Shown here: one piece after another, positions 48,610 to 59,638 of the stretch
Position numbering within the stretch: the stretch's first letter is position 1
Layout of the letters: each line of letters begins with the position of its first letter
From: Arthonia radiata
Taxonomy: Eukaryota > Ascomycota > Arthoniomycetes > Arthoniales > Arthoniaceae
Length of the DNA stretch: 64,000 nucleotides
NCBI GenBank assembly: GCA_002989075.1
Contig: PSQN01000016.1
Location: 2,434,336-2,498,335 of the forward strand
Direction: 5' to 3'
Program-made: the position numbers and the translations under genes
The notes under the pieces: generated by a model
Database searches by the model: none
What the model saw: the letters and a program-made list of their open reading frames with translations, nothing else
What the model was told of the DNA's origin: nothing

Positions 48610-50595
48610 AATGGCGTTCCGACGTTCTTGCCAGAAAAACCTCCAACATCAAAACCTCGTCGGCAGCGGCATGGTAACGGTCACAATGATTGATTGAATC
48701 TACCGCAGTCCTGACATCAGGGAATATCTCGGAGTTTCTTGTATTGTACGATAGGGCTCAACGCCCACCCTTCTCAGCGTGTATTAATGCTAATTCTTAC
48801 CAAACCGTCACGCCCCGATATATGCGAGCCTTCGTCGAACCAATTTGGTCGCAATGTGTTCGCCAAGCTTTACTCACGGCGCTAGACACATTAGCGCGTC
48901 AACGCATAAAAACGACAGAATGCCAACCACGCCTCCCACATCAACGCTACAGAGTTGCATCCTCGATTTTTGGAATCAGCGCAAAAAGCTGACCTTGGCG
49001 ATGTTGCCCGGTAAATTTAGCAAAATTGGTAGAGATTTCGTAGAGTTGCGCCTCGGAGCACATCACAATATACTAGGCTAAAACGGTCACTAGCGCCTTC
49101 GCAGCCCCAGATTAACAAGACGCTTCCCCTTCCTTCTGGAGCAACACCACCATGCATCCTCGTTTTTCGGAATCAGCGCAAAAAGTTGACCTTAGCGATG
49201 TCGCCCGGTAGATTTAGTAAAGTTGGCTGAGGATTTAGAGAGTTGCGCTGTCCTTGCTATACGATTCTGAGGCAGCAAGCACAGCGCCGGGGTGCACATG
49301 CATTCAATGATTCTCTGCCCAAGATTTTGCCATGCACCAGGTCTCCGGACATCTCCTCGGTCCCTGCTTCACTCAACCAATGTAATTGATTTGGCCCTTG
49401 AGGAGACTGCAACATGCCTCCTTGACTTTGCAGAGCCGCATCATTGCGACTTGCCGAATCGAGTCTTAGCTTGGCAGAATCTGAAACGACGTCTTGTGGC
49501 GCTGAATTCTAGAACCTAGCGATTACGAATCCACAGCTGCGTACTCGCTCAACACCCGGAGTGTCAAGGTCGTTGGATCGCAATCTTGACAACTATGGAG
49601 GTCGTGTGTTAAGTATATGAAGCGCTCGAACGCGACGACAATATACATTGCGCCCGAGCCATCCTAAGCACCGTTACAATGCCTGAAGTACTGCAAATTT
49701 GAACTACATTCATCTCTGCGACAGATTCGAGAGTCGAAACCCGAGACTGCAACCCAGCGCAGTCGCGATTCTCGAAGACTGGAAGAATTTTTCGTAACGC
49801 GCTAGAATGATTCACTGAGCTGTGACCTAGACGCTATGCCAATGACGGAGCAACCCCATGCACCCATGCAACGTCTCACAGGCCTGTCGGCTGTCAAGGG
49901 CTGTTTCTTGACAAGCTTTCACTAAGCTATCATCCCCGAGGCTAGCATGCTGGTGAAGCAGAGCCCCGAATCTCTGCAACGCAAGCGCCGAGCACGACGT
50001 CCTGCTTGTTCTGTTCAATATCGCCGGTCGTCTTGTGAACAGCGACTCAGAATGAACCAGGAGACCTCGTGGCAGCTCTATTAAGCTATACTTTGTGATT
50101 AAAAGAGCCGCCAGCCTTTGCTGGGTGCTGTTTCAGCAGTCTTGCCCCTTTCACGTTAACAGCAGTCACTTAGATAATTGTGGAGCACTCTGCTCGGCCA
50201 TTGCTGAGTAGGCCCACTTTGTAGACGCTGAGCGACGATCTCCCTTGTCACGACGCTCGTCGAACACTCCTGTGATCATCTTGTCTGATGATGGTGGTTA
50301 CAGCAGTATTGCAACGTTCTCCTGTCGCAATCATGCAGAGAGTGATGCTCAAACGTACATATAAGTCTGCTCGACCTTGACTATTCACATTCCTTCTTTT
50401 CTCTTCTCTTCCCAAGGATTCAGTGTTTCCTCAGTCTTCCGTCTAAGCGACTTCCATTCTTCGCACAGCCACACTCGTTCACCCTGTTGACCAGGTCAAT
50501 CCACTCATTCATACGCTTTCACGCCAACGTCAACGACATCTTTACGAAACCAATCACACGTTACCAAAGCAATCTCAACCCAACACACAGCCAAG
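48610..50595. other. 2-kb gene-poor region with a diverged duplication
   Basis: No gene is supported over about 2 kb. A 95-bp direct repeat sits at 48957-49052 and 49154-49250. The last 250 bases before 50595 are pyrimidine-rich and contain an ATATAAG at about 50358-50365, which would suit a strong promoter for the secreted-protein gene. Confidence 0.5.
48957..49250. repeat. Direct repeat of about 95 bp, copies 197 bp apart
   Basis: Copy 1 is 48957-49052 and copy 2 is 49154-49250. Both contain GGAATCAGCGCAAAAAG and GTTGCGC in order. Most aligned differences are transitions. Neither copy is coding. Confidence 0.85.
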
Positions 50596-51204
50596 ATGGT
50601 CCGCCTCGCTATCATCGCTACGGCCTTGATCGCCGCTGTCTCCGCAGCCCCACAATTCGGGCTGTCGCAGGTCTCCGAGCCATTTCCTCAGCCCACAGGA
50701 GGGTTGGGTAGCGAGCCATCCTTCCCCGAGCCATCGAGGACTCGCCACCACACCCCAAGCCCGCGTCACCACACGCCTCACGGCACGCCGACTCCAGGCC
50801 GCCGTGGACCCCACCACCACCACCTGCCTGGCCTCCCAACGGCCATTCTCCCTCGCTGGCTGATCGCCCCCCGTGCCGAGCCAACTGGTCTCGAGGGCAG
50901 CAGCCCATTCGGTGGCAGGCCCCAGGCGGGCGGCGAGGCTTCTGGCGCTGGTGAAGCTGCCGGCGCCAGCAACCCTGAGTTCCCAGCCTTCTCCGGCAGA
51001 CGCCCTCACCGTCCTACTCCGACCCCGCATCACCGCCACACTCCCACGCCCGGTGCGTTCGGTGGCCGCGGTGGTCACCACGGCGGCGAGCAAGGCGGCT
51101 CATTGCCATTTCCCATCCCGACCGGTGCTCCTGAGCTCCCTGGCTCCTCCTCTTCCGGCTCTGGTGTCCGCCACCCCGAGCCATTGAGCGGTCCACCTCA
51201 GTGA
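50596..51204 (+). CDS. Small secreted His/Pro/Gly-rich protein
   Basis: Single exon of 202 residues. The N-terminus MVRLAIIATALIAAVSAAPQ is a clear secretion signal with a likely cleavage after VSA or SAA. The mature part is low in complexity: many His, Pro, Gly, Thr and Ser, and no cysteine. Two related His/Pro-rich blocks are visible, HHTPSPRHHTPHGTPTPG near residue 51 and PTPTPHHRHTPTPG near 139, followed by Gly-rich stretches. I recognise no family. A cell-wall, surface or metal-binding role is possible from composition only. A pyrimidine-rich leader precedes the ATG, which often marks highly expressed fungal genes. The reverse strand is also open because of the GC-rich composition, but the signal peptide and the promoter support this strand. 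Confidence 0.75.
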   Translation: MVRLAIIATALIAAVSAAPQFGLSQVSEPFPQPTGGLGSEPSFPEPSRTRHHTPSPRHHTPHGTPTPGRRGPHHHHLPGLPTAILPRWLIAPRAEPTGLEGSSPFGGRPQAGGEASGAGEAAGASNPEFPAFSGRRPHRPTPTPHHRHTPTPGAFGGRGGHHGGEQGGSLPFPIPTGAPELPGSSSSGSGVRHPEPLSGPPQ

Positions 51205-51714
51205 TTCAAGCAAATAGGATGGAAGCATTTCAAATATCAGGAAAAGTGGTTTTGTACAAAAGAGATTTCTTTCTTGGGGCTTAGTGTGGCTTGAGGCTGC
51301 AGGTTGTATAGATTAGCTTGGACAATGCAATTTTTGGCAGATGCCAGCTTGCTGTCAACTCGTCTTCATCCAGTGCAAGTGAGTGTTGGGTGCGTCTTGA
51401 CTCGCCCGACCGAATCTTCATAGGTATCAATAGTCACAAGAACTGAAGGGTCTTTTCTAGTCATGCTGGCATTGTGTATCAACGACAGCACCTTACCTCG
51501 TGCCTCCACAATCAACAGTAAGGGGCTCCAAAGTCATAGTGGTGCATATTTTCATTTTCGTATCTCGTGAGCGCCAGCACACTATCAGCTTTTAAGTGCC
51601 ACGTATTTTTCGCCTGCACTTTGATGTTACGTAATCAGCCCTCCCACCTTCAAATTCGCCACAACATCGACATCTTCATCTTCAAGCCAGCGCATCGCAC
51701 CGCAAGTCGTCAAG
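51205..51714. other. Intergenic region upstream of ubiquitin-eL40
   Basis: About 510 bp without a supported gene. It should contain the secreted-protein 3' UTR and the ubiquitin-eL40 promoter and leader. Confidence 0.35.
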
Positions 51715-52294
<580 letters not shown>

Positions 52295-53320
52295 TGAATG
52301 CAGGGATGAGGGTGAGGGTGGTGTTGATGTGGAAAATTAGCACGATCCGAGCGAACGCATCAGAATGAACCCATTGACGCAGCGTCTCAAGGCACCCAAT
52401 TCTCTCCAACGCAAGGTCCTGCTCCACGTTCCTCACCTTGCAGCACTTTCAATGCCCCAAAGTCGCTTTTGCGTTCATTTATTCTTGGTTCCTACATTCA
52501 TTTGCCTTCGTTTCATAACATCAGCACTTCTATTTCTTTCGCAACTTGTGCTTCCCGTTCAGACAAAAGCAATGTCGTTCCAAGCGCGACTAGTGGAACT
52601 CACTGATCACTCGTTACGCTGCACAGGCCAGCATCGACTTTGCAGCTATACTGCAAAAAAACACTATCGCGCAGCACAGCTAGCGATATAGACATCGGTT
52701 ATCCAAGCATGCTTATGGCTTTCTAATGATGAGCTCCTAGCAACACGCAGCTAGCATGGAAACAAGTTTCTATGGACCTATCCTCGACCTCCTAGCTACC
52801 CGGCACACAGCCAGCGCACCCAAGATATCTCGCGCAAAGCTCAGATTCCGAATTGTAAATATCGATCGCATCTCTTTGCGAAAACCCGCATCAACACGAG
52901 AGAGCCTACGAGATGCATTTGCCAAATCTGCACGTTAACAGAGGTTCAAACGGCTGATCCCGTGTCCCACCTCTTCCCTACCTCCCGACTCCCCCTCCCG
53001 TCATCCAAACCCTGAATCCTTTAGATGAACGCCGAATAGTCTAAGAATACCACAACACGTACAACTCGCTATTCACTTTGGAATGAAACCAAACACTTCG
53101 AATTATTTCGCAGTTGAAAAATGTCGATGCCCACCTCGAAATCTCAAAAATCTCGAAACTCCCAAACAGTCACCACCACCAGAAAACCGAGATTTTCAAA
53201 ACCCGTCGTATAACTTTATAAAATCTTGTGTCAATGTGAGAGCGCCTACGACATACGCGCGCCAAACTCACAAGCCTATGCGAGCTCAATTGAATAATCT
53301 GGGTTTCCACCCCTTCACCA

Positions 53321-53348
53321 CCCCCCCCCCCCCCCCCCCCCCCCCCCC
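53321..53348 (+). repeat. Poly-C tract, 28 nt
   Basis: An unbroken run of 28 C, followed by ACCCC. The true length may differ because such tracts are hard to sequence. Confidence 0.85.
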
Positions 53349-53574
53349 ACCCCTTCGCACCCAAACCCTAAACCCGCAAACGAACCCAGACCGCACGCCT
53401 GACAGCAATTACGCGCAACACTCACATGGCGTCACTGTTTTATTCTTCTACTGTACTGAAAACTATGACTCTTTTAGGAGAGCGAAACCCGGCCAAGAGC
53501 GCACGCGTGTAAGTATAGAGGTGACCATGCCACCGTACTGGCTTTACTAGCAGTATCCTAGGATGAGTGCGTGT

Positions 53575-53860
53575 GCTGGGTTTTTGAGAGCAGGAGACAG
53601 GTGCAGGCAAGCATCCCAATCAGCTGTCTCACAATACGCCCGCTTATAAGAGTAAGCTGGGAATGAAAAAGATAAGCAAAGAGGCTCAAGCGCAGGCGGC
53701 TTTTTGACAGCAGGGGGCAGATGCAGGCACGCATTCCAAGTTGTCTGGATTGCACCGTGCCGGCTTGTTGGGAGAGGCTGGCAGATGCAAAAGTCAGGCA
53801 GGGAAGCTTGGGCACAGCCCGCTTTTGAGAGCAAGCGTGGGCTAGCGGCGAGCATTCGAA
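53575..53860. repeat. Degenerate tandem repeat of about 120 bp, 2-3 copies
   Basis: TTTTTGAGAGCAGG at 53581 and TTTTTGACAGCAGG at 53701 begin related stretches exactly 120 bp apart, both continuing with GCAGGCA and GCATYCCAA. A weaker third copy begins near 53822 (CTTTTGAGAGCAAG). Confidence 0.7.
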
Positions 53861-54261
53861 GGGATCTGAAATCTACCGCGCGGGTGCACTAACGCAAGCT
53901 TGCATGTGAGCAGGATAGGTGGGAAGGGTGAGGATTGAGCGTGGACAGAGGTACAGTGACAGTACGCTTCTTGGGACTTTCGAGGACTCTGCGTTGGGGT
54001 CAGGCGCGGCCATAGCGATAGATGGGCTCAAGTGAGAGGGCTCGAAGGCGACAGGTGCTTGGAGGTTGTATTGGTAAGGGTCCGAATTCTAGTACATACT
54101 CATCGCATCGTTTGGGAATCGTAGATCTTTCGTCGATCTCCTACCTATCCTCAATGTTCCACCCAGATTTGGGAGGCCAGTGTACATTCCACATATGTTG
54201 CCCAGACGCCTCCAATGCAACCCCAGCCTTGCTTTCCACCATGCTCATGTCGAAGACCAAA

Positions 54262-56348
54262 TTAACTCGGCACACCCTCATACTCCCACCCCTCCCTGAC
54301 CCGTCTCCTCTTCCGGCTCTTTCGTCGATTCGCCCCGCATTTCGCCACGATCGTCAACACCGCCAACACGATGATTGCAAACGCCGCCACGATCGGCACT
54401 ACAACCTGTCCCTCGTTCTGCTCCGTCGTGCCAGTGTACGGGCACATGCTATTTGCACCCGACACCCAGCACACTTCCACATCGATGGAGTTGAAGTTGA
54501 TCCATATATTTTCGTCGATCCGATGGTCGTCGGCGTCTGAGGTGCGAGCAGAATCTGCATCTGATGATTGTATGGCAGATAAGAGATATCGGTTCTCGAT
54601 TGGTGTGCGAGGAACAGCGAATGTGAAGTTGTCAGGGCAATTATCAGCCACGTCGCTATACCGACCGCGGGCCTCGCTGATGCTCCAGCGATAAGGATTG
54701 GCAACGTCTCTGCATGCAGCACGTAGCCGATTCTGACAAAAAGTGGTGTACCAGCGGCCTTCGTTTGGGGGGATGGCGGTGGAAGCGTTGAAGTAAGCAC
54801 AGCGGAAATCCATGGCAGAGAGAGTGCTGTCGTCCATGTCTGGAAACTCGTGTGTTGATGCGGCAGAGTCATTGAGGGGTTGCCCGGGCGCCCAGGACCA
54901 GACTGTACTGAGAGAGAAAGCGAGATAGGGTCTGGGATCGACATCCGCAGTGGTATTGGAGAGTGAGGTGTTGAGGTGGGGCGTGATACCGCAGTCAATC
55001 AGGGAATGTGCGGTGTTGAATGTGAGGTTGCGCTGAGCGTCTGCTAAGTTGAGGGGCGAGGTAGCCAAGTTTGCGGCGTTGACTGAGGAGAGAGCCCATG
55101 ATGAATTGGTAGTGTAGATCGAGGCAGTGTTGGGATCAAATATGCAGCCGGACGTCACAGAGCCATTTGAAGACGCGGAAATCTCGACCCGGTCAGCTAA
55201 AAAGCCCGGTGCGAATAAGTATTGCTGATCACGTTCATAGTCATAACCAGAGAGCTGCGGGTCAACAGTCCCATAACCCAGGATCAGACGGTGCGTCCTG
55301 TAAAACTCGAGGAAGCCTTCACTGGGCCACCCGTCCGGAGAAATGGATGGTCGACCGGCACTCGTGATGTTTGTGAAGTATACAGAATCGGGCTGATCTT
55401 GCACGGGAGCCTCGGACCACGACGTGTTGAGGTCCGCGCGTTGTTGGGAAAGCGCTGACGGACTGTAAATGTAGGAGGAGAGGTTGGCATTGGCTATGGA
55501 GCCCACTAGATTATTGTCATTTGGCAAATGGTCGCTAGATGGCCGCAAAGCTGGCTCGGTAGGATCGCGCGCAGGACTGGCGACATGTAGATTGAACAAG
55601 ATGTGCTTAAAGCTTGCTTGCAAGGTGTTGTCGGTAACACGAAGGTAGGCTTCCAGGACGGTGAGAAGCGTGGAAATGTTAGCGTAAGTATCGCATGAGT
55701 ACGGTCCGAGTTCAAAAGATTGTAAGCCCGGATATGGACCTGGCGATACGGACTGTATTGTGCTGGAGAGCTGAGTCGTTGTTGCGATGCTCGCTGATAC
55801 GGACGGTGCCCTTGTTGTGCTTGTCCCTTCAGTTTGTCGTATTCGAAGCCCTTGTTCTTGCTCATGCCGGTGCAGACCATCTTGTCGAGCACTCAAGGCA
55901 TTGTCGATAGGCAGAGCGGGGACATCCCTTTCCGCAAAAGCTGTAGCTGAGAGCGCAGCTGATGCGCTTGACCTCTCTGTGGAGAAGCTAGGCTGGACGT
56001 TCGCGGCCGGCAGAGGAAGTGCTGCAGGGCACAGGCTCCAGTAGAGCTGCTGTGGATCCCAATACAGGTCCACATAGAGTCTTTTGAAATCAACGGCGAG
56101 GAGGTTGGAGATACATCTTGCCGCGGCTTCCGCTGCGTATCGGTCATGGCTGAAGCATGCTGCTGTAATGCTCACGCTAGATCCTTGGACGAAGTTGATC
56201 GGTATATCGAGAGCGACATCTCGCTGGGCCTATCACATCGATGTCAGCAACGGGTTTCAGAACTCATTGCCTTGAAACTTACAAGGATTGTCGTGTTGGA
56301 CGGCGGTCCAATGAGTGCTGCAGGGTCGGGTGTGTAGGCGAATGACAT
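54262..56348 (-). CDS. mtc6: Maintenance of telomere capping protein 6-like membrane protein
   Basis: Supported exons are 56348-56283 and 56229-54262, giving 677 residues, but the 5' end is probably incomplete. The MTC6 family block QRDVALDIPINFVQGSSVSI is formed across the 53-nt intron and continues ITAACFSHDRYAAEAAARCI and DLYWDPQQLYWSLCP. The central part is rich in Asn-X-Ser/Thr sites and Cys, as expected for a lumenal or extracellular domain. One transmembrane segment (VVVPIVAAFAIIVLAVLTIV) near the C-terminus precedes a basic tail (RRKSRKRRRVREGW). Yeast Mtc6 was linked genetically to telomere capping; its molecular role is unknown. A signal peptide is expected but not seen: the frame stays open upstream of 56348 to an apparent acceptor near 56412, so another exon is likely. 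Confidence 0.85.
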
Positions 56349-56626
56349 GGGGTCAAGCCGGCGGGATGTGCCTCTCCATGGGGAGTTGATCGCAAGCTGC
56401 GATGAACACAGCTGCAATCAGGCGGTTAACCTGAGAATAAGTGAACAGAATCGACGATGGTTCTAGGGATGTCAAATTGAGGGCTTCCCGCATCACATGT
56501 CAGGACCGACTCATTTGCTTGGCACTGGGCCTGGTGAGCTACAATCACCTGGATTCAGAATCATATCTACCTACTCCGTACCTAGAATTATAAAGTTCAC
56601 TCTGCCAAACCTTGCGGTCTGAAGCA
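56349..56626. promoter_or_regulatory. Divergent region mtc6 / iwr1
   Basis: This 278-bp stretch probably includes the missing 5' exon of mtc6 as well as both promoters. TATAAA at 56589-56594 is only 33 bp from the iwr1 ATG, so it may be coincidental. Confidence 0.4.
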
Positions 56627-57846
56627 ATGTCACTCCCACCGGAAGTGTTGCGCATCAAGCGGAAGCGAACGGACGAGCCGATCGACGCTCTCTGTACGTT
56701 TTTACTCTGCCATGGCTTCACGCATCGGGATTCACGCTGATACTTACAGACATCGAGACTGGTAGAGACGACACTGGCAAAAAGAGGCGTTTACACCACA
56801 AAGACTTCGTGTTTAAGAGACAAGCCGAACAGAATACCACTGCAAAGTCCACCTCGGGAATCCCTCAAATCCTAGCTACGCAGCCGGGCGACGAAAAGAA
56901 ATCAGAGGCCCGCGACAACAGAAGTCGAGATGAACACGCGCCGAATGGAGAAGCCAACACCGAAGTCAACGAAGCGAAGGCGAACAATCGATCGCGACGA
57001 CAGTTCCACTTGTCAAGGCCGAGCGTCGCAAGCACCACAGGCAAGCGCAAGCAGCAGATCGAACCAGACGATGATGTCGCTGTGGTGGTGGAAGGTCCTG
57101 CGCGACGGCAGAAGACGACGCATCAGCCTACAGACAGTGCAGAAAAGGCTGCAGCGGCAAGCAGGGAAACCAATGGCACCTCTACTTTGAAGCGTCCAGG
57201 CGCCGCATCCCGGCTGCCACCTCCAGGGAAAGAAGCGCAGAAGCAGCCGAGCCGCGCATTGGAAGGTTTCCTGCAGAAAGCCATGCTGAGGTACGCGGCT
57301 GAGGTGGACGACCAGCATTACGTTGCAGACATGCGTGCACGACATGCGGAGCTAGAGAAGCAAGCAGATGCATCCACTGAGGACGTCAGCATGCTCGATG
57401 GAGAAGAGGGGGACTATGTGTACGACACCTTCGTTCGACACAGCACAGAGCCGTCAGCGCTGAGCCAGAACGGAACGCATGCTGATGCAGAACGTGTGGG
57501 ATACCTCATCATCGACGAGGAAGACCAAGAGCTGTGGGAGATGTATGCCGATGACGACCAAGAGAGCGAGAAGGATTGGGATAGCGAGCAAGATGATGAA
57601 AATGCTGAGAACTTCTATGGCGCTGACTATCCGGAGGACGAGGTGGACTTCGAGGATGAATTCGATGAGGACCCATACAGATACCGAAAAGGCGGTGCTT
57701 CTGACGAGGAGGAGTTCGACGAGAATGACGCTTGGAGTGACGAGGAGATTGAGGCCTATGGCAGCAAGAGCGGTGTACTGCATGGCAAATCCGACACCTT
57801 GCGTACGCCGCTGGAATTCGACGACGATGTTGATAACCTAGTCTAA
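56627..57846 (+). CDS. iwr1: RNA polymerase II nuclear-import adaptor Iwr1
   Basis: Exons are 56627-56693 and 56750-57846, giving 387 residues. Iwr1 binds assembled RNA polymerase II in the cytoplasm and uses its N-terminal nuclear localisation signal to bring it into the nucleus. The start MSLPPEVLRIKRKRTDEPID contains the basic cluster and is completed as LY|IETGR by splicing T|AC across a 56-nt intron. The middle is disordered. The Iwr1 signature lies near residues 285-345: YLIIDEEDQELWEMYADD, then an Asp/Glu-rich stretch and YGADYPEDEVDFEDEFDEDP. The end is acidic. This gene sits in a region rich in other polymerase II factors. Confidence 0.94.
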
Positions 57847-58183
57847 ATCGAAGCCATTTACCGAATCTGATATCGTTGAAATCTGGCGAATTTGTTGGCC
57901 TACGTTCATGGCCCGCTCTTCAAGAGTGGCCAAGCATCAGCGTAAGATGAACGGTGAGTCGAGGGAGATTTGCTACGAGGCTAAGAGCCTGGCGCCGCAG
58001 ACCATCTTCAAAAACGTCTGCTACCTTGTCTCGTGTAGCGGCTTGCTGATTGCCATTGCTCTTCTTGAATAGACCGTCAGTCTTTCCTGACGTCGACAAG
58101 CGGCTTTAAAAAAAAACGCCCTAGCATGAGTAAAGGGACGGTAGTACAGGGATAGCGACGGCGAGAGGGGCGGCGGGACAGCA

Positions 58184-58243
58184 ATAGCGAAGGTAGGACA
58201 GTGGTAGCGAAGGTAGGACAGTAATAGCGAAGGTAGGATAGCG
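58184..58243. repeat. 20-bp tandem repeat, 3 copies
   Basis: The unit ATAGCGAAGGTAGGACAGTR occurs three times head to tail with a few substitutions. Confidence 0.85.
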
Positions 58244-58251
58244 ACAGCGAC

Positions 58252-58283
58252 GGCATCGGCATCAGCATCAGCATCAGCATCAG
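58252..58283. repeat. (ATCAGC)n hexamer run
   Basis: Four AGCATC units preceded by two GGCATC variants. Confidence 0.9.
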
Positions 58284-58450
58284 CGGCGATGGTAGGTTGT
58301 AACAATGACAGACAGACGGGTACAGTTGCAAGAGCAAGGAATACAAGGCTATTCCGTCCTCGACCGCCAGTCAGAAGACCAGTCAGCAGAAGAAAAAATC
58401 AGGTGCCTTCTGTTCTTGAGAGAACCGTCGGCGACGGGGTGAAAAAAGTT

Positions 58451-59018
58451 GGCAGGCTCAGATGCGGCCCCCTGCCCCGAAGGGAGGGGCGCGACTTACA
58501 CTGACTGTAGCTGGACCGCAGCTTCAAGGCTTCGTGGATGAGGTAGTTTGGTTGGAGTGTTTGACTAATCTAATAGTTTGGATCGTTTGAGATCTTCGAA
58601 ATGTTTGAGTCTCTAGAATTATCTGAGATGTCGAATTGTCTGAGATGTTCAACTCTCCGGTGTATTGGCTTCTCTGGTAGTCTGGATTCCTCGAGATTGT
58701 TGGAAGTTGCCGCAAGGCTCAGATGCGGCCCTCAACCCCGAAGGGAGAGGCGCGACTCATACTGTCGAAATAGTGGTCGGCGAGAGTGTTGAAGTGTTGG
58801 TCGGCAAGGGTGTTGAAAGGTTGGTCGGCGAGGGTGTTAAAAGGATTGCCAAAGGGTCCAGATGCGGCCCTCTACCCCGAAGGGAGAGACGCGACTTACA
58901 CTGCCCAGAAGTTGGTTGGCGAGGGTATGGAGAAGGTTGGTCGGCGAGGGTGTTGAGGGGATGCCAAAAGGCCCAGATGCGGCCCTCAACCCCGAAGGGA
59001 GAGGCGCGACTTACACTG
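58451..59018 (+). repeat. Four-copy hairpin repeat (about 53 bp each)
   Basis: Copies lie at 58451-58503, 58712-58764, 58848-58903 and 58963-59018, all in the same direction. Each contains CAGATGCGGCCC, CCCCGAAGGG and GCGACTTACACTG (or CTCATACTG). Each can fold into a hairpin with a CGAA loop, a CCC/GGG inner stem, a four-base middle stem and a GCG/CGC outer stem. Copies 2 and 4 have CCTC/GAGG in the middle stem; copy 1 has CCCC/GGGG. Copy 3 has one mismatch. Confidence 0.85.
58770..58965 (+). repeat. GGTCGGCGAGGGTGTTGAA array interleaved with the hairpin repeat
   Basis: About five copies of a 27-30 bp unit occur at 58773-58850 and 58913-58965, flanking hairpin copies 3 and 4. A related degenerate stretch precedes copy 1 (58429-58450). 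Confidence 0.75.
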
Positions 59019-59638
59019 TTTGAACAGCTAGACTACCGCATTTTCGGCATTTTGGATGAGGCAGATTGTTTGACGTATTCGGATTGTTTCGGCGTGGTGA
59101 ATTTGTTGTCAGTTTGAACTCCTCGAGCGTGTTGGGAGCTATTTTCGTTGCGCCCTCATCGGATTTATGTCTGTTGGCCCTCAGCTGCTGCTTTTTGGTG
59201 AGTGGCCTCATCAGTCTTATGCTTTGGGAGGTGCTCGCCAGTGAGCTCGTGTGGATCGCTGAGGAAGCGCCCTGAGGAGAAAGAAGAAAAAGAAGAAGAA
59301 GGAGAAGAGAGGGAGGGACGGGCAAGCAGTATTTGTAGCGTGATGGAGGGTACGAGGATCAAGTCGAATGCAGGGTCTCAAAGTCAATTCTGTTGGGATA
59401 TGACTCTTGGGTGAATCGATCCACGAATTGTGACGTATGCATGACTTTGGGGAGATCAAATCGCAGAAAGAGGAAAGATTTCGCACTGACAAGATCGATC
59501 CGCGTTGTTTCCTGCTGTAGTGATGCAAGGCAGACGTAATAATGGCACGTCTCACATTCAAATGTTACCGCATATGGCATCTTAAACGTTGAAAGCGTTG
59601 AATTGCTCAAATTTCTCCGGCAGCACAGCCTGCGAAGG

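Larger units (their letters stand above)
57847..59638. other. 1.8-kb repeat-rich intergenic region
   Basis: Between iwr1 and the Pin1-type gene there is no supported gene. The stretch contains a 20-bp tandem repeat (58184-58243), an (ATCAGC)n run (58252-58283), four copies of a 53-bp hairpin repeat (58451-59018) and related GGTCGGCGAGGG arrays. Open frames through the repeats are explained by the repeat period. Confidence 0.6.

Noticed and set aside
50575-51093. Minus-strand frame of 172 codons opposite the secreted-protein gene
   Set aside because: GC-rich sequence leaves several frames open. Only the plus frame begins with a signal peptide and follows a promoter-like pyrimidine tract.
53083-53550. 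155-codon frame with a polyproline run
   Set aside because: The openness comes from the 28-nt C tract. The flanking codons look random, and tract length is unreliable.
56589-56594. TATAAA before iwr1
   Set aside because: It is only 33 bp from the ATG, which would put the transcription start at the start codon; probably chance.
58665-59117. 150-codon frame through the hairpin-repeat region
   Set aside because: Its peptide just repeats the translated repeat unit in changing frames; no domain, no splice support and no signal peptide.
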